64,000 bases of DNA. Origin: Lacinutrix jangbogonensis. Its GTDB lineage: Bacteria; Bacteroidota; Bacteroidia; Flavobacteriales; Flavobacteriaceae. The stretch covers positions 115,415-179,414 of the forward strand of contig NZ_JSWF01000029.1 in NCBI RefSeq assembly GCF_000797445.1. The letters are read 5' to 3'. How positions within the stretch are numbered: position 1 is the first letter of the stretch; every line of letters starts with the position of its first letter. A program made the translations under genes and the position numbers. Below the pieces are notes generated by a model. That model ran no database searches and was not told the DNA's origin. It worked only from the letters and a program-made list of their open reading frames with translations. Below are positions 17,429 through 26,317 of the stretch, piece after piece.

Positions 17429-17596
17429 ACTTGTTTTATGAAACAACGTGGTATTCATGAAAAAGAAGACAAAGCCTTATTAATGTATGCCTTTAGTAAT
17501 AGCGTTTTAAGTTCCGTAAAAATTACAGAATTAAAACAACGTATTACTAAGATAATTGCTAATAAATAAGGCGTAGATATTGGATTTGCACTGTAA
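17429..17596 (+). pseudogene. Decayed copy of the sufD 3' end
   Basis: From TTGTTTTA at 17429 onwards the DNA follows the last ~165 nt of sufD (14545-14710) closely. Translation gives MKQRGIHEKEDKALLMYAF and SVKITELKQRITKIIANK, then an in-frame TAA at 17567-17569 where sufD has Leu, then GVDIGFAL and the matching final stop at 17594-17596. No start region or upstream part of sufD is present. It is therefore a fragment, orphaned by an insertion or duplication event, not a gene. Confidence 0.85.
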
Positions 17597-17643
17597 TTAA
17601 TTTGAAAAAATAAATCTTATTATGATTACTAAATAAAAACAAA

Positions 17644-17670
17644 AAACCTCAAACTTAATGCGTTTGAGGT
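17644..17670. terminator. Bidirectional hairpin terminator
   Basis: AACCTCAAAC - TTAATGC - GTTTGAGGTT: a perfect 10-bp stem, with A-rich sequence on the left and CTTT on the right. It lies at the 3' side of the minus-strand LRR-like lipoprotein and after the sufD remnant. Confidence 0.75.
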
Positions 17671-17689
17671 TCTTTAGTAACTAAACTTT

Positions 17690-18550
17690 TTATTGGTTAC
17701 AATTACCGTTGTGCATATCCTCTAAAGTTGGATTGTATTCACAACCATTCGTACTAAAATTATTAAATTCAATAGTACCATTGAGCACTAAGTTATTCAA
17801 ACCACAATAATCGTTTAAGCTTATATTGTTTTCTATTACTAATAAATCTGAATAAACCAAATTATCTAATCCAGAGAAAGAAATTAAATTGGGATTAAAT
17901 TTCACATCTAACCCTATTTGATTTACTCCTGTGATGTTAGTAAGATTCTCTAACCCTTCAAAATTAATTAAAGAAGTGTTTTCATAAACAAATAAAGCAG
18001 AACAATTTGTTAAACTATCTAGCCCTACAAAATTGATTAAACCACTATTAAATTGCAAAACAAGATTACCTATATGCTCTACATTATTAAACCCACTAAA
18101 GTTAATAAGTGTATTATTTTGAAAAATACTTAACTCCCCTACGTTTGTTGGTATATTAATATTTCCTACAGTAATTAAGTTTTCATTTTCACTTATAAAA
18201 AGCCTATTTAAAAAGGTTTGGTTTGTTAGATTTATTCCTTCTAGACATGAAAGGCTTGTATCTTCTATTGATAAGTTATTAACTTTTTTAATACAAGACG
18301 ATGGTAACAGGCTATTTATATCATTATTTAAAGAATTGCCAATTATCAAATCTCCATTAATTCCTTCATAACATAATGCTCCAAAAAAATCTACATCTGC
18401 CTGAGTCTCTAAAATAACGTCACCTTGGTATAGGGAATCACTATTTTCAATACATGGATTGGTATTTATTTCAGGTGTAGAATCATTATTATCTGAAGAA
18501 CAAGAAAAAACAAGAGCAAAAGTTATAATCAGTAGAAATTTATTTTTCAT
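17690..18550 (-). CDS. LRR-like (receptor L domain-type) lipoprotein
   Basis: A 286-aa lipoprotein (lipobox FSCSS, Cys about residue 17). The mature part shows ~22-24-residue leucine-rich-like repeats of the form L.GL..L.....L.I..N..L..F.GL.NL, with Asn ladders (SGFNNVEHIGNLVLQFNSGL, VGLDSLTNCSALFVYENTSL). This resembles receptor L domains found in many Flavobacteriia surface proteins. Cys-containing caps are at both ends. A binding or adhesion role is the usual inference. It is a single gene with its own terminator and is divergent from sufS. Confidence 0.75.
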   Translation of the reverse strand: MKNKFLLIITFALVFSCSSDNNDSTPEINTNPCIENSDSLYQGDVILETQADVDFFGALCYEGINGDLIIGNSLNNDINSLLPSSCIKKVNNLSIEDTSLSCLEGINLTNQTFLNRLFISENENLITVGNINIPTNVGELSIFQNNTLINFSGFNNVEHIGNLVLQFNSGLINFVGLDSLTNCSALFVYENTSLINFEGLENLTNITGVNQIGLDVKFNPNLISFSGLDNLVYSDLLVIENNISLNDYCGLNNLVLNGTIEFNNFSTNGCEYNPTLEDMHNGNCNQ

Positions 18551-18659
18551 AAATTTTGTTTATTTGTGATTATACCACAATATATATGTATCAATTTTAC
18601 ACAAAAAATTATAAGATTTTTTTAACCCAATCCATATTCATTTTTAAAACTACAAACAC

Positions 18660-18667
18660 TAAATTTG
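18660..18667 (+). promoter_or_regulatory. Candidate sufS -7 box
   Basis: TAAATTTG matches TAnnTTTG and ends 4 nt before the sufS ATG at 18672, so transcription would begin about at the start codon. It indicates that sufS has its own promoter now that it is separated from sufABCD. No clear -33 element. Confidence 0.35.
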
Positions 18668-18671
18668 TATT

Positions 18672-19886
18672 ATGTTAGATTCGAATAAAATAAGAGCTGA
18701 TTTCCCCATACTTTCTCGCAAAGTAAACGGTAAACCATTAGTCTATTTTGACAATGCAGCAACCTCACAAACACCTCAACAAGTAATAGATGTTATTGTA
18801 GATTATTACAGTAATTACAATGCAAACATTCACAGAGGTGTCCACACATTAAGTCAAGAGGCTACAGATAAATACGAAAATGCTCGTAATACAATACAAA
18901 CCCATTTTAATGCAAAACACGCTTACGAGATTATATTAACTTCTGGAACAACAGAAAGTATTAATCTTGTTGCTCACGGTTTTGCTTCAATTTTAGATAA
19001 AGGTGACGAAATTATAGTTTCAGCTTTAGAGCACCATAGTAATATTGTGCCTTGGCAAATACTTTGCGAAAAAACTGGTGCTATTTTAAAAGTCATCCCA
19101 ATGAACCTAGAGGGCGAATTGGAAATGGATAGCTATTCTGAATTACTATCGGATAAAACAAAATTGGTTTTTGTAAATCATATCTCTAATGCTTTAGGCA
19201 CTATAAACCCTATTGAAAGTATTATAGAACAAGCACATAAAGTTGGTGCTGCTGTTTTAATAGATGGCGCCCAAGCTTGTCCACATGTAAAACCAGATGT
19301 TCAAGCATTAGATGTCGATTTTTACGTGACCTCAGCACATAAAGTATGTGGTCCTACAGGCATTGGAATGTTATATGGAAAAGAAGAATGGCTTACTAAA
19401 TTACCGCCTTACCAAGGAGGTGGAGAAATGATAGACGAAGTAAGTTTCGAAAAAACTACTTATGCCGGATTACCTCATAAATTTGAAGCAGGAACGCCAA
19501 ATATTTGCGGTGGTATAGCCTTTGGTGCAGCCTTAGATTATATGAACGCTATTGGTTTTGATACTATTGCAGAATACGAAAATGAACTTTTAGCCTACGG
19601 AACTAAGAGATTACTCGAGATTGAAGGTTTAAAAATTTACGGTACATCAAAGAATAAAACATCTGTAATTAGCTTTAACTTAAAAGGCATTCATCCATAT
19701 GATGTTGGTACGTTACTTGACAAAATGGGAATTGCTGTGCGAACAGGACACCATTGTGCACAACCAATAATGACTTTTTACAATATTCCGGGAACCGTAA
19801 GGGCTTCCTTTGCTTTTTACAACACCAAAGAAGAAATTGATGCCTTAGTTGAAGGTGTTAAAAAGTCAAAAATGATGCTCTCTTAA
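18672..19886 (+). CDS. sufS: Cysteine desulfurase SufS
   Basis: A 404-aa PLP enzyme that takes sulfur from L-cysteine for cluster assembly. The PLP-binding Lys is residue 224 in TSAHKVCGPTG, and the active-site Cys is residue 362 in RTGHHCAQP. The conserved YFDNAATSQTP, GVHTLSQEA, TSGTTESIN, and ALEHHSNIVPWQ motifs are present. The form of the active-site loop is that of group II (SufS-type) desulfurases, which work with SufE, encoded nearby. The start ATG at 18672 is unambiguous. Confidence 0.97.
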   Translation: MLDSNKIRADFPILSRKVNGKPLVYFDNAATSQTPQQVIDVIVDYYSNYNANIHRGVHTLSQEATDKYENARNTIQTHFNAKHAYEIILTSGTTESINLVAHGFASILDKGDEIIVSALEHHSNIVPWQILCEKTGAILKVIPMNLEGELEMDSYSELLSDKTKLVFVNHISNALGTINPIESIIEQAHKVGAAVLIDGAQACPHVKPDVQALDVDFYVTSAHKVCGPTGIGMLYGKEEWLTKLPPYQGGGEMIDEVSFEKTTYAGLPHKFEAGTPNICGGIAFGAALDYMNAIGFDTIAEYENELLAYGTKRLLEIEGLKIYGTSKNKTSVISFNLKGIHPYDVGTLLDKMGIAVRTGHHCAQPIMTFYNIPGTVRASFAFYNTKEEIDALVEGVKKSKMMLS

Positions 19887-19941
19887 GACTTTGGCCTCTT
19901 TTTTGTAATATTATATTCTGTAAACAAACAACTATTACAAA

Positions 19942-20745
19942 ATGAAAACAACTACTATATTACTATTTGCTATTATTTTAAATGCCTGTGGAGCTTCTAA
20001 TAAAGCATCAAATTCATCAGTTGATAATAAAAATAGCGTTCAAAATACATTAAATGGCACTTTTATAGTGTCAGCAATGGAAACAGAAAACCAATCTAAA
20101 AATCTTACACTTAACTTTGATAACAAGACAAATAAAGTCTCTGGTTTTTCTGGATGCAATCGTTTCTTTGGAACCTATACCGTTAAAAGAAATACTATTG
20201 ACTTTAAAGCCTTAGCTTCGACTAGAAAAATGTGTGAAGAAAACTCTAATGTAGTTGAAACACAAATGTTAGCTGCTTTAGAAAAGACAACACACTTTGA
20301 AATAAAAGACAACACGCTAACATTGCTTAATGCTAAAAAGGAATTACTATCTGCTACTAAAACTACAGAAGCTAAAACAGCTCAAAACAATTTAAAAATA
20401 GAATACAGAGCACACACAAGAGGTAGTTATAAAAACATTATTTTAGAAAATAACACAGTAAGTGTTCAAGAGTCTTTTGACGTTAAACCGGTAGCAAAAG
20501 CATGTGCTAGTGAAGATTGGAGTACATTAATGGAAATGGTTTCAGAGCTTAATTTAAAAAGCATGAGCGCACTAGAAGCGCCTTCAAAAGCACACCAATA
20601 CGATGGTGCAGCAATAGCAAATTTTACTGTTATTAAAGACGGTGAAACTTATACTGTTCCGTCTTATGATGCTGGAAACCCAAACACAGAAATTAAGGCA
20701 TTGGTTGAAATGGTTTTAAAAATTGGCGAAAAAAGCAAAGAATAG
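19942..20745 (+). CDS. META-domain lipoprotein
   Basis: A 267-aa lipoprotein (lipobox LNACGA, Cys about residue 16). Residues ~35-125 form a META (HslJ-like) domain: LNGTFIVSAME, KVSGFSGCNRFFGTYTV, IDFKALASTRKMCEE, METQMLAALEKT-type helix and the closing strand. A second region (~145-267) has a conserved-looking ACASEDWSTLMEMVSEL and a DGAAIANFTVIKDGETYTVP segment. It sits between sufS and sufE. In E. coli HslJ-type META proteins are linked to novobiocin resistance and motility; no link to Fe-S assembly is established. Confidence 0.8.
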   Translation: MKTTTILLFAIILNACGASNKASNSSVDNKNSVQNTLNGTFIVSAMETENQSKNLTLNFDNKTNKVSGFSGCNRFFGTYTVKRNTIDFKALASTRKMCEENSNVVETQMLAALEKTTHFEIKDNTLTLLNAKKELLSATKTTEAKTAQNNLKIEYRAHTRGSYKNIILENNTVSVQESFDVKPVAKACASEDWSTLMEMVSELNLKSMSALEAPSKAHQYDGAAIANFTVIKDGETYTVPSYDAGNPNTEIKALVEMVLKIGEKSKE

Positions 20746-20759
20746 GTTTAAGATTTTCG

Positions 20760-20767
20760 TAATTTTG
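20760..20767 (+). promoter_or_regulatory. Candidate sufE -7 box
   Basis: TAATTTTG matches TAnnTTTG and lies 22 nt before the sufE ATG, just after the META gene. It could serve as an internal promoter for sufE-DUF59-DUF2480. Confidence 0.35.
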
Positions 20768-20789
20768 TAAAAGAAAATTTTTTATATAA

Positions 20790-21215
20790 ATGCAAAGCAT
20801 TCAAGAGATACAAGCAGAAATTATTGAAGAATTCGCAATGTTTGAAGATTGGGAAGAACGTTATCAATACATGATAGATTTAGGTAAAGATTTACCTCTA
20901 ATTGAAACCCAATTTAAAACCGATGATAATATTATTAAAGGTTGCCAAAGTAAAGTTTGGGTTCATGCAGAATTAAATGATGATAAAATTGCTTTTACAG
21001 CAGATAGCGATGCTATTATTACAAAAGGCATTATAGCCATCTTAATTAGAACATTCTCAAACCAACATCCAAAAGCAATTTTAGAAGCCAATACCGTTTT
21101 TATTGATGACATTGGTTTAAAAGAACATTTATCTCCAACACGAGCTAACGGTTTGGTAAGTATGATAAAACAACTTAAAATGTATGCGATTGCATACCAA
21201 ACACAACTTAAATAG
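20790..21215 (+). CDS. sufE: Sulfur acceptor SufE
   Basis: A 141-aa SufE. It accepts persulfide from SufS on its conserved Cys (residue 52 in IIKGCQSKVWV) and passes it to SufB. Other marks are DWEERYQYMIDLGKDLP, KGIIAILIRTFSNQHPKAIL, and the LSPTRANGL helix near the end. Size typical. The gene follows sufS and the META lipoprotein on the same strand. Confidence 0.96.
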   Translation: MQSIQEIQAEIIEEFAMFEDWEERYQYMIDLGKDLPLIETQFKTDDNIIKGCQSKVWVHAELNDDKIAFTADSDAIITKGIIAILIRTFSNQHPKAILEANTVFIDDIGLKEHLSPTRANGLVSMIKQLKMYAIAYQTQLK

Positions 21216-21290
21216 TTTATTCATTTGTTGTAGAGTTATTTATAAACTCACGACTAAACAACAAACAACTTAACGCATAAACAAAAACAA

Positions 21291-21617
21291 ATGAGCGAAA
21301 CAACAATAGATACAACAGAATTAGGAGAGAAAATAGTAGCGGTAATAAAAACAATATACGATCCAGAAATACCAGTTGATATTTACGAATTAGGACTAAT
21401 TTACGATGTTTTTGTAAATGAAGATTACGATGTGAAAATATTAATGACTTTAACAACACCCAACTGTCCAGTAGCAGAAACGCTTCCTCTAGAAGTAGAA
21501 GAAAAAGTAAAATCGCTTAAAGACGTAAAAGGTGCAGAGGTTGAAATTACTTTTGATCCACCATGGACGCAAGAATTAATGAGTGAAGAAGCGAAACTGG
21601 AACTTGGAATGCTTTAA
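21291..21617 (+). CDS. DUF59/MIP18-family Fe-S assembly protein
   Basis: A 108-aa MIP18-type protein (SufT-like single-domain form). Motifs: VIKTIYDPEIPVDIYELGLIYDV, MTLTTPNCPVAETLP with the conserved Cys, and VEITFDPPWTQELMSEEAKL. Family members assist Fe-S maturation and are often in SUF loci. It lies 75 nt after sufE in the same direction. Confidence 0.9.
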   Translation: MSETTIDTTELGEKIVAVIKTIYDPEIPVDIYELGLIYDVFVNEDYDVKILMTLTTPNCPVAETLPLEVEEKVKSLKDVKGAEVEITFDPPWTQELMSEEAKLELGML

Positions 21618-21720
21618 ATTCTATTGGTGGTACACAGGCTTCGTACGAAGCGCTTACTCCAATTCTTTAAATCAGTATTCAATGCTATCAATTTAAAAAC
21701 AAACAAGTAAACAACTCACA

Positions 21721-22227
21721 TTGGAAGACGAAATAATAAATCGAGTAGCAAGTAGCAAGCTTGTTGTTTTTGACCTTGAGGACTTTTATCCAAAAGGCAA
21801 ACGTATATTGTTTGATATTAAAGATTGGCTTTACGAAGGTTTTGTATTGCGCGAAAAAGATTTTAGAATTCTAGTTAAAGAACACAATTGGTCTCAATAC
21901 CAAGACGCGTTTATTGCACTTACTTGTACAACAGATGCTATTGTGCCAGATTGGGCTTATATGCTTTTAACACTTCAATTAGAGCCATATACAAAAAAGA
22001 CTGTTTTAGGAAACTTGGAAAGCTTAGAAGCATCACTTTACCAAAATATTATTGCCAACTTAGATGTTACTGCATATATAGACAATCCAATAATTATAAA
22101 AGGTTGCTCTAAAAAACCTGTACCTTCGAGTGCATATATAATGATTACCAATAAATTAAAGCCTGTTGCAAAATCTATTATGTTTGGGGAAGCATGCTCT
22201 GCAGTTCCATTATATAAACGCCGATAA
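21721..22227 (+). CDS. DUF2480-family protein
   Basis: A 168-aa protein of the DUF2480 family, recognisable by IINRVASSKLVVFDLEDFYP at the N-terminus and the late IIKGCSKKPVPSSAYIMITN segment. It is cytoplasmic with no membrane helix. The start appears to be a TTG at 21721, because there is no in-frame ATG before the conserved start of the domain. Its regular place after sufE and DUF59 in flavobacterial SUF loci suggests a link to Fe-S metabolism, but no function is known. The conserved Cys near residue 126 may matter. Confidence 0.85.
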   Translation: MEDEIINRVASSKLVVFDLEDFYPKGKRILFDIKDWLYEGFVLREKDFRILVKEHNWSQYQDAFIALTCTTDAIVPDWAYMLLTLQLEPYTKKTVLGNLESLEASLYQNIIANLDVTAYIDNPIIIKGCSKKPVPSSAYIMITNKLKPVAKSIMFGEACSAVPLYKRR

Positions 22228-22303
22228 TCGTTAAAAACAAGCACTTAATCGCAAGTGTTAGCAAATAGCGATTTAGCAGTCAACTTATTATATCAAAATA
22301 ATA

Positions 22304-22311
22304 TACTTTTG
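22304..22311 (+). promoter_or_regulatory. Candidate DUF3078 gene -7 box
   Basis: TACTTTTG matches TAnnTTTG, 19 nt before the ATG at 22331. Motif match only. Confidence 0.35.
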
Positions 22312-22330
22312 CAATTCTAAATTTAAAAAA

Positions 22331-23275
22331 ATGAAAAAACTATTATTATTGTTAGCTTTTAGTATTGGTATAGTATCAATACAAGCACAAACTAAAGAAG
22401 AATTAAAAACTCAAAAAGCTGAAAAGCAAGCTATCGCAGATACTGCTCAAGGAGAAGTGGACGCATTACAAGCACAAATAGATGCACTTCCAGGTTGGAG
22501 AAAAGGTGTATTTGGCACAATAGGAGGCATGCTTTCTAACTCTAGTAACTGGTATTCTCAAGATACACCTAATAATTCTTCTGGAAATATTGGTGTTTCT
22601 CTTAACGCTTATGCTAATTTAATTCAAGATGATTTTTTCTGGAGAAACACTTTAACCACTAACCTTAACTGGGTAAAGTTAGACGATAAAGACACAGACA
22701 GTGACAGTGAAAATTTTAACCCAACGACAGATGTGTTTAACATTTCTTCTTTATATGGTAGAAACATTACTAAAAACGTTGCTATTTCGGCTTTAATGGA
22801 ATACAGAACTACATTATTAGATAACTTTAATGATCCTGGATATTTAGATGTTGGTGTTGGTGCAACTTGGACTCCTATGGAAAACTTAATAGTTGTTATC
22901 CACCCAATAAACTACAACTTTGTATTTGCTGATAACGATGCTGTTTTTGAATCTTCTTTAGGTGCTAAAATTGTTGCAGATTATTCAAAAGAAATTGGAG
23001 CTATTAGTTTCAAATCTAACCTATCGACTTTCCAAAGTTTTAAAAGTGGTGATTTATCTAATGTAACTTGGACCAACTCTTTTAGTTATACGTTATGGAA
23101 AATGATTGGTGTTGGTTTCGATTTTGGATTAAGAAGTAATAAACAAGAAGCTCTTAATTATGCTTTGGGTCAGTTTGATCCTATTGCAGTACCTGTTCAA
23201 GCAGTACCAAATTTTGATAACGTAGATAACAAATTACAATCTTATTGGTTATTAGGATTAAGCTATAACTTATAA
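22331..23275 (+). CDS. DUF3078 outer-membrane-type protein
   Basis: A 314-aa exported protein. The signal peptide MKKLLLLLAFSIGIVSIQAQ is followed by a short coiled-coil-like helix (KEELKTQKAEKQAIADTAQG) and a series of amphipathic beta strands with aromatic ends, finishing in YWLLGLSYNL. A C-terminal aromatic-rich strand is usual for outer-membrane barrels. The DUF3078 family is common in Flavobacteriia; function unknown. The terminator downstream is shared with the convergent DUF5916 gene. Confidence 0.8.
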   Translation: MKKLLLLLAFSIGIVSIQAQTKEELKTQKAEKQAIADTAQGEVDALQAQIDALPGWRKGVFGTIGGMLSNSSNWYSQDTPNNSSGNIGVSLNAYANLIQDDFFWRNTLTTNLNWVKLDDKDTDSDSENFNPTTDVFNISSLYGRNITKNVAISALMEYRTTLLDNFNDPGYLDVGVGATWTPMENLIVVIHPINYNFVFADNDAVFESSLGAKIVADYSKEIGAISFKSNLSTFQSFKSGDLSNVTWTNSFSYTLWKMIGVGFDFGLRSNKQEALNYALGQFDPIAVPVQAVPNFDNVDNKLQSYWLLGLSYNL

Positions 23276-23297
23276 TACAAAATATAATATTTATTTT

Positions 23298-23327
23298 AAA
23301 AGTGCTTCAAATATTTGAAGCACTTTT
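23298..23327. terminator. Bidirectional terminator
   Basis: A perfect palindrome with 15-bp arms (AAAAGTGCTTCAAAT and its complement) followed by a T-run. It separates the convergent DUF3078 and DUF5916 genes; the stop codon of the latter is within the stem. Confidence 0.8.
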
Positions 23328-25754
23328 TTGTTTCTTTTTCTTTCGGAATGTATTCCAATCTAAAAAGTAAGTCATCTTCAATGACAAAGTATTACTACTA
23401 TTCTCCTTTAAAGTGTTTCCTAAATTATCAAAATAAGAAGAACGCACATCGTTATTAAAAAAGGTGCTACCTAGTTTATAACCTAAACTAATTTCGCTAG
23501 CTGGAGCAAATTGCCATTTAGCTAAAAAATCAATATTAAATTGATTAAAATTATCATCAAAACTATCTGGATTAATATCATAATTATTTGCTGCTAATTC
23601 TCCATTGTCTTCTAGCGTAAATTGCTCGTTATAATCTACTTGAATCCAGTAATGACGCAATCTTGCATTTACATTGAGTTTAGAATTTATAGAATAGTTT
23701 AGTGTTAGTGAATTGTTTAATTGCTTTACACTACGTTGCCCAAAAATAATGGCATCATTTTCAAACGTAATAAATCCTGCTTTACTAGGTGAACTTTCAT
23801 AAGATTGTCTAAAGTAGGCGAACAAGTGCTGCCCAATTCTAGTACGAAAACCATAACCAGCAATAAATTCGTTAGTATAAATATCAGAATTTAAATACTT
23901 TACTAAAACCATATAACCAGAAAGCGATACGTTTTTATTCCGGTTAGTTTGGTATTCTAAAAAGGTTTCGGTTTGTGCTGGGATATTAAAATATCTGTCT
24001 ATTACACGAGTTTCGTAAAAATTTTGTCCTTTTGGTAAATAAGTAAATTCTGCATAAAAATTATGTTGGCTCTTTTTAAAAGTTCCATTAGTTCCAAACT
24101 TAATATAAGTTTGCTCGTGTTCCATTAAGCTATAATAATAACGTTGCTGGTGATCTACAAAAAATTGATAACGAGAAAATAATTTTTTTGGGTTGTTTTC
24201 AGTATATCTTACATCTGCTCTAAAACGCAATTCGTTGTTTCTTGAAAGGAAACCAAAATCGTTATTATCAAAAGTATCATCTACTAATTTAAACGAAACT
24301 CCTGAGGTCCACTTCCCACTAACTTTTCCCACATACCCAAAATAATCATGCCCAAATTCATCAGCTGCATTCGAAAAATATTTTTGCGATAATCCAGTTT
24401 TAAATCTTGCCGAATAGGTTCTTTTTTTATTATACCAATTATACTGCAATCCAGTTAAGTTGGCATCATAATCACTTCCACTGCGCAAAACGGAATTGTT
24501 TACAAAGGTTAATGACGAATTATTTTTAAGCGCCTTGTCCAAAACCAAAGCGTTATAATTAGTCAACGGATTTGTAGTAACTTGTCTTGTATCTACAGTA
24601 GCACTATTTGCTATTATTGCTTCACTTTTATCTGTAATTCCATTTAAAATACCGATAGATAAACCACTAGATGATTTCCCTGTAAACTTAATAAGGTTTA
24701 AAATGTTAGAAGAAATTGCGTTCTCTTCAATGGTCTCATCTGCCGATAAAGTAATATTATTTTTATTAATTGGAGATCCACCAATTCGTCTTGTATATAA
24801 GTAACCTGATTTATCGAATATCTCTGTGCCTTCTACAAAGAATTGACGGTTTTCATTAAACTGTACTTCAAAAGGAGAAAGGTTAAAAATCTGATCATCA
24901 CTTGGTGCTTGGCTAAAATCTGGAATTAGCGACACATCTAAAGTATACGCATTATTATGAACATACTTTAAATCTAGTCCGCCATTAAAATTGGTTTTAC
25001 TTTCTCCAGTTGGACTTTTCTCATTGATTAAAGAAACAAAAGGATAAAACGATAAATTTAGTGGCGGATTTATCATTTTTAATCCTTCTAATCTCCCTAA
25101 CTGATTCAAAAAACCATCTACTTCTGGATTAATAGGGCTCCAAAAAGAGGTTTCATTTAATGTAGAAGAAAAGCGCTGAAAATTAATTCTAAAATTACTT
25201 AAATCTTCTTTAGGAAAACGAATACTATTAAATGGTATTTTCATTTCTACAACCCATTTGTTATCATAAATTTTTACGTCGCTTTCCCAAACCACATTAA
25301 AATTACTGTCTTCTCCAAATGCAGAAAGTTTTCCATCATATTGAACATTTGCCGCAGTAACAGTAAAGTCAAAACCTTCTCTTGCTTCTCCAAAAGGATC
25401 CATTTGGAGTCCAAAAAAATCGGAAGCTCCAATAGCATCTCTTGCTGTTAATTGCTGATTAATCTCTGTTTTATTCTCAATATAAAAAACAGCTAAAACA
25501 TATAAATAACTTTGGTCATGTAAAATGGCGATTTCAGATTTTCTATTAGAAGCTTTGCCATTATCCGGCTGTTGCTGTATAAAATCGCCTTCTTGCAAAT
25601 GTTGTTTCCAAATAGCCTCGGTTACTTCACCATCTACATTTATTGTTTCAGTAGCAGGATGAATAGTAATAGTCTTCTATGCTCTTACAGAAACGATTCC
25701 GAAGAAAATAAACAGTATAACTAAAACTCTATTACATTTATTTGATTGTTTCAT
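23307..25754 (-). pseudogene. DUF5916-type outer-membrane protein gene with an amber codon after the signal peptide
   Basis: The frame begins with ATG at 25754, giving a signal peptide MKQSNKCNRVLVILFIFFG-IVSVRA. It then meets TAG at 25677-25679 and continues in the same frame as KTITIHPATETINVDGEVTE, an N-terminal family-9-type carbohydrate-binding-like domain, into the 763-aa remainder. That remainder has the DUF5916 barrel with many beta strands and GPEF-like ends. The family usually has Gln right after the signal peptide, so CAG-to-TAG is the likely lesion. The open part downstream has only a TTG as candidate start and would lack a signal peptide, so the product should not reach the outer membrane. 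Otherwise intact, so the lesion is recent or a sequencing error. Confidence 0.85.
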
Positions 25755-25810
25755 TATTGGTTTGGTTTAATTGACAATCACAAATATGAAACAGTGCAAC
25801 AGATAAACAG

Positions 25811-25837
25811 GTTAAGCCAAAGTTAAAGACCGGTTAA
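25811..25837. promoter_or_regulatory. Triple 11-bp-phased GTTAA operator candidate
   Basis: GTTAA starts at 25811, 25822 and 25833, exactly 11 bp apart. Eleven-bp direct repeats are the classical layout for OmpR/PhoB-family regulators, and such a regulator is encoded 2 kb downstream. The site lies 57 bp upstream of the ATG of the divergent DUF5916 pseudogene. Confidence 0.5.
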
Positions 25838-25917
25838 TGTGTTTTTACTATGTTTTAGCTTCCTATTAACATAAATAAAGAACACCACCAATAGTAGGGA
25901 GTTTAAACACTATTAAC

Positions 25918-25978
25918 GTTAACGCAAAGTTAAGCGATTGATTTTGTATTATTTAAATAGAATTCCCTTATACATTTG
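25918..25978 (+). promoter_or_regulatory. Operator-promoter unit 1
   Basis: GTTAA at 25918 and 25929 (11 bp apart) is followed by a -7 box TACATTTG at 25971-25978. The distance from the second GTTAA to the -7 box is 42 bp, the same as in unit 2. It would transcribe the two small ORFs at 26050 and 26168. Confidence 0.5.
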
Positions 25979-26049
25979 TAACATCAAATCGAACCAATAA
26001 GAGGTATTTAACAAAAACATATTTTTAATAACATACATAACAAAACAGC

Positions 26050-26133
26050 ATGAGAACTTTAAATAGAAATTTAATTACAAGACCGGCAACAAGTAAAGCA
26101 GCAAACTGGAATGCTAAAAGACGTTACAGATAA
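26050..26133 (+). CDS. Candidate 27-aa small protein
   Basis: ATG at 26050, stop TAA at 26131. The peptide is strongly basic (MRTLNRNLITRPATSK ... RRYR), with 7 Arg/Lys in the last half and one Trp. It has no signal or membrane helix. It lies 72 nt after the -7 box of operator-promoter unit 1, in a 667-bp gap that holds no larger gene. Its short length means it could be chance, but the promoter context supports expression. Function unknown. Confidence 0.35.
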   Translation: MRTLNRNLITRPATSKAANWNAKRRYR

Positions 26134-26167
26134 GCTTTTAATAGCAATCAATTAAAATCGAACAATT

Positions 26168-26299
26168 ATGAACACTTTAATTAAAAATCACAGAAAAACA
26201 TTAGCTAACGACCAAATGCTAATTTCTAAATTAATTAATCCAAAAAGTAATGCAAATACCCTAAACATTAAGATTCGCAATAATTATTTTGCGTATTAA
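26168..26299 (+). CDS. Candidate 43-aa small protein
   Basis: ATG at 26168, stop at 26297. The peptide starts MNTLIKNHRKTLANDQMLIS and ends in IKIRNNYFAY. It is basic, Asn-rich and soluble in character. Its first residues echo the 27-aa ORF (M-x-TL-x-x-N). It lies 34 nt after that ORF and just upstream of the operator-promoter unit that precedes the sensor kinase, so it may be part of the circuit of the two-component system. No homologue recognised. Confidence 0.35.
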   Translation: MNTLIKNHRKTLANDQMLISKLINPKSNANTLNIKIRNNYFAY

Positions 26300-26317
26300 A
26301 ATGAAAGTAAATAATAA

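Noticed and set aside
17312..17569. 85-aa plus-strand ORF as an independent gene
   Set aside because: Its first half is antisense to the PadR gene and promoter; its second half is the sufD remnant.
21638..21651. 14-bp perfect palindrome GCTTCGTACGAAGC after the DUF59 gene
   Set aside because: Short, no T-run, and within a plain intergenic gap; not enough to call an operator or terminator.
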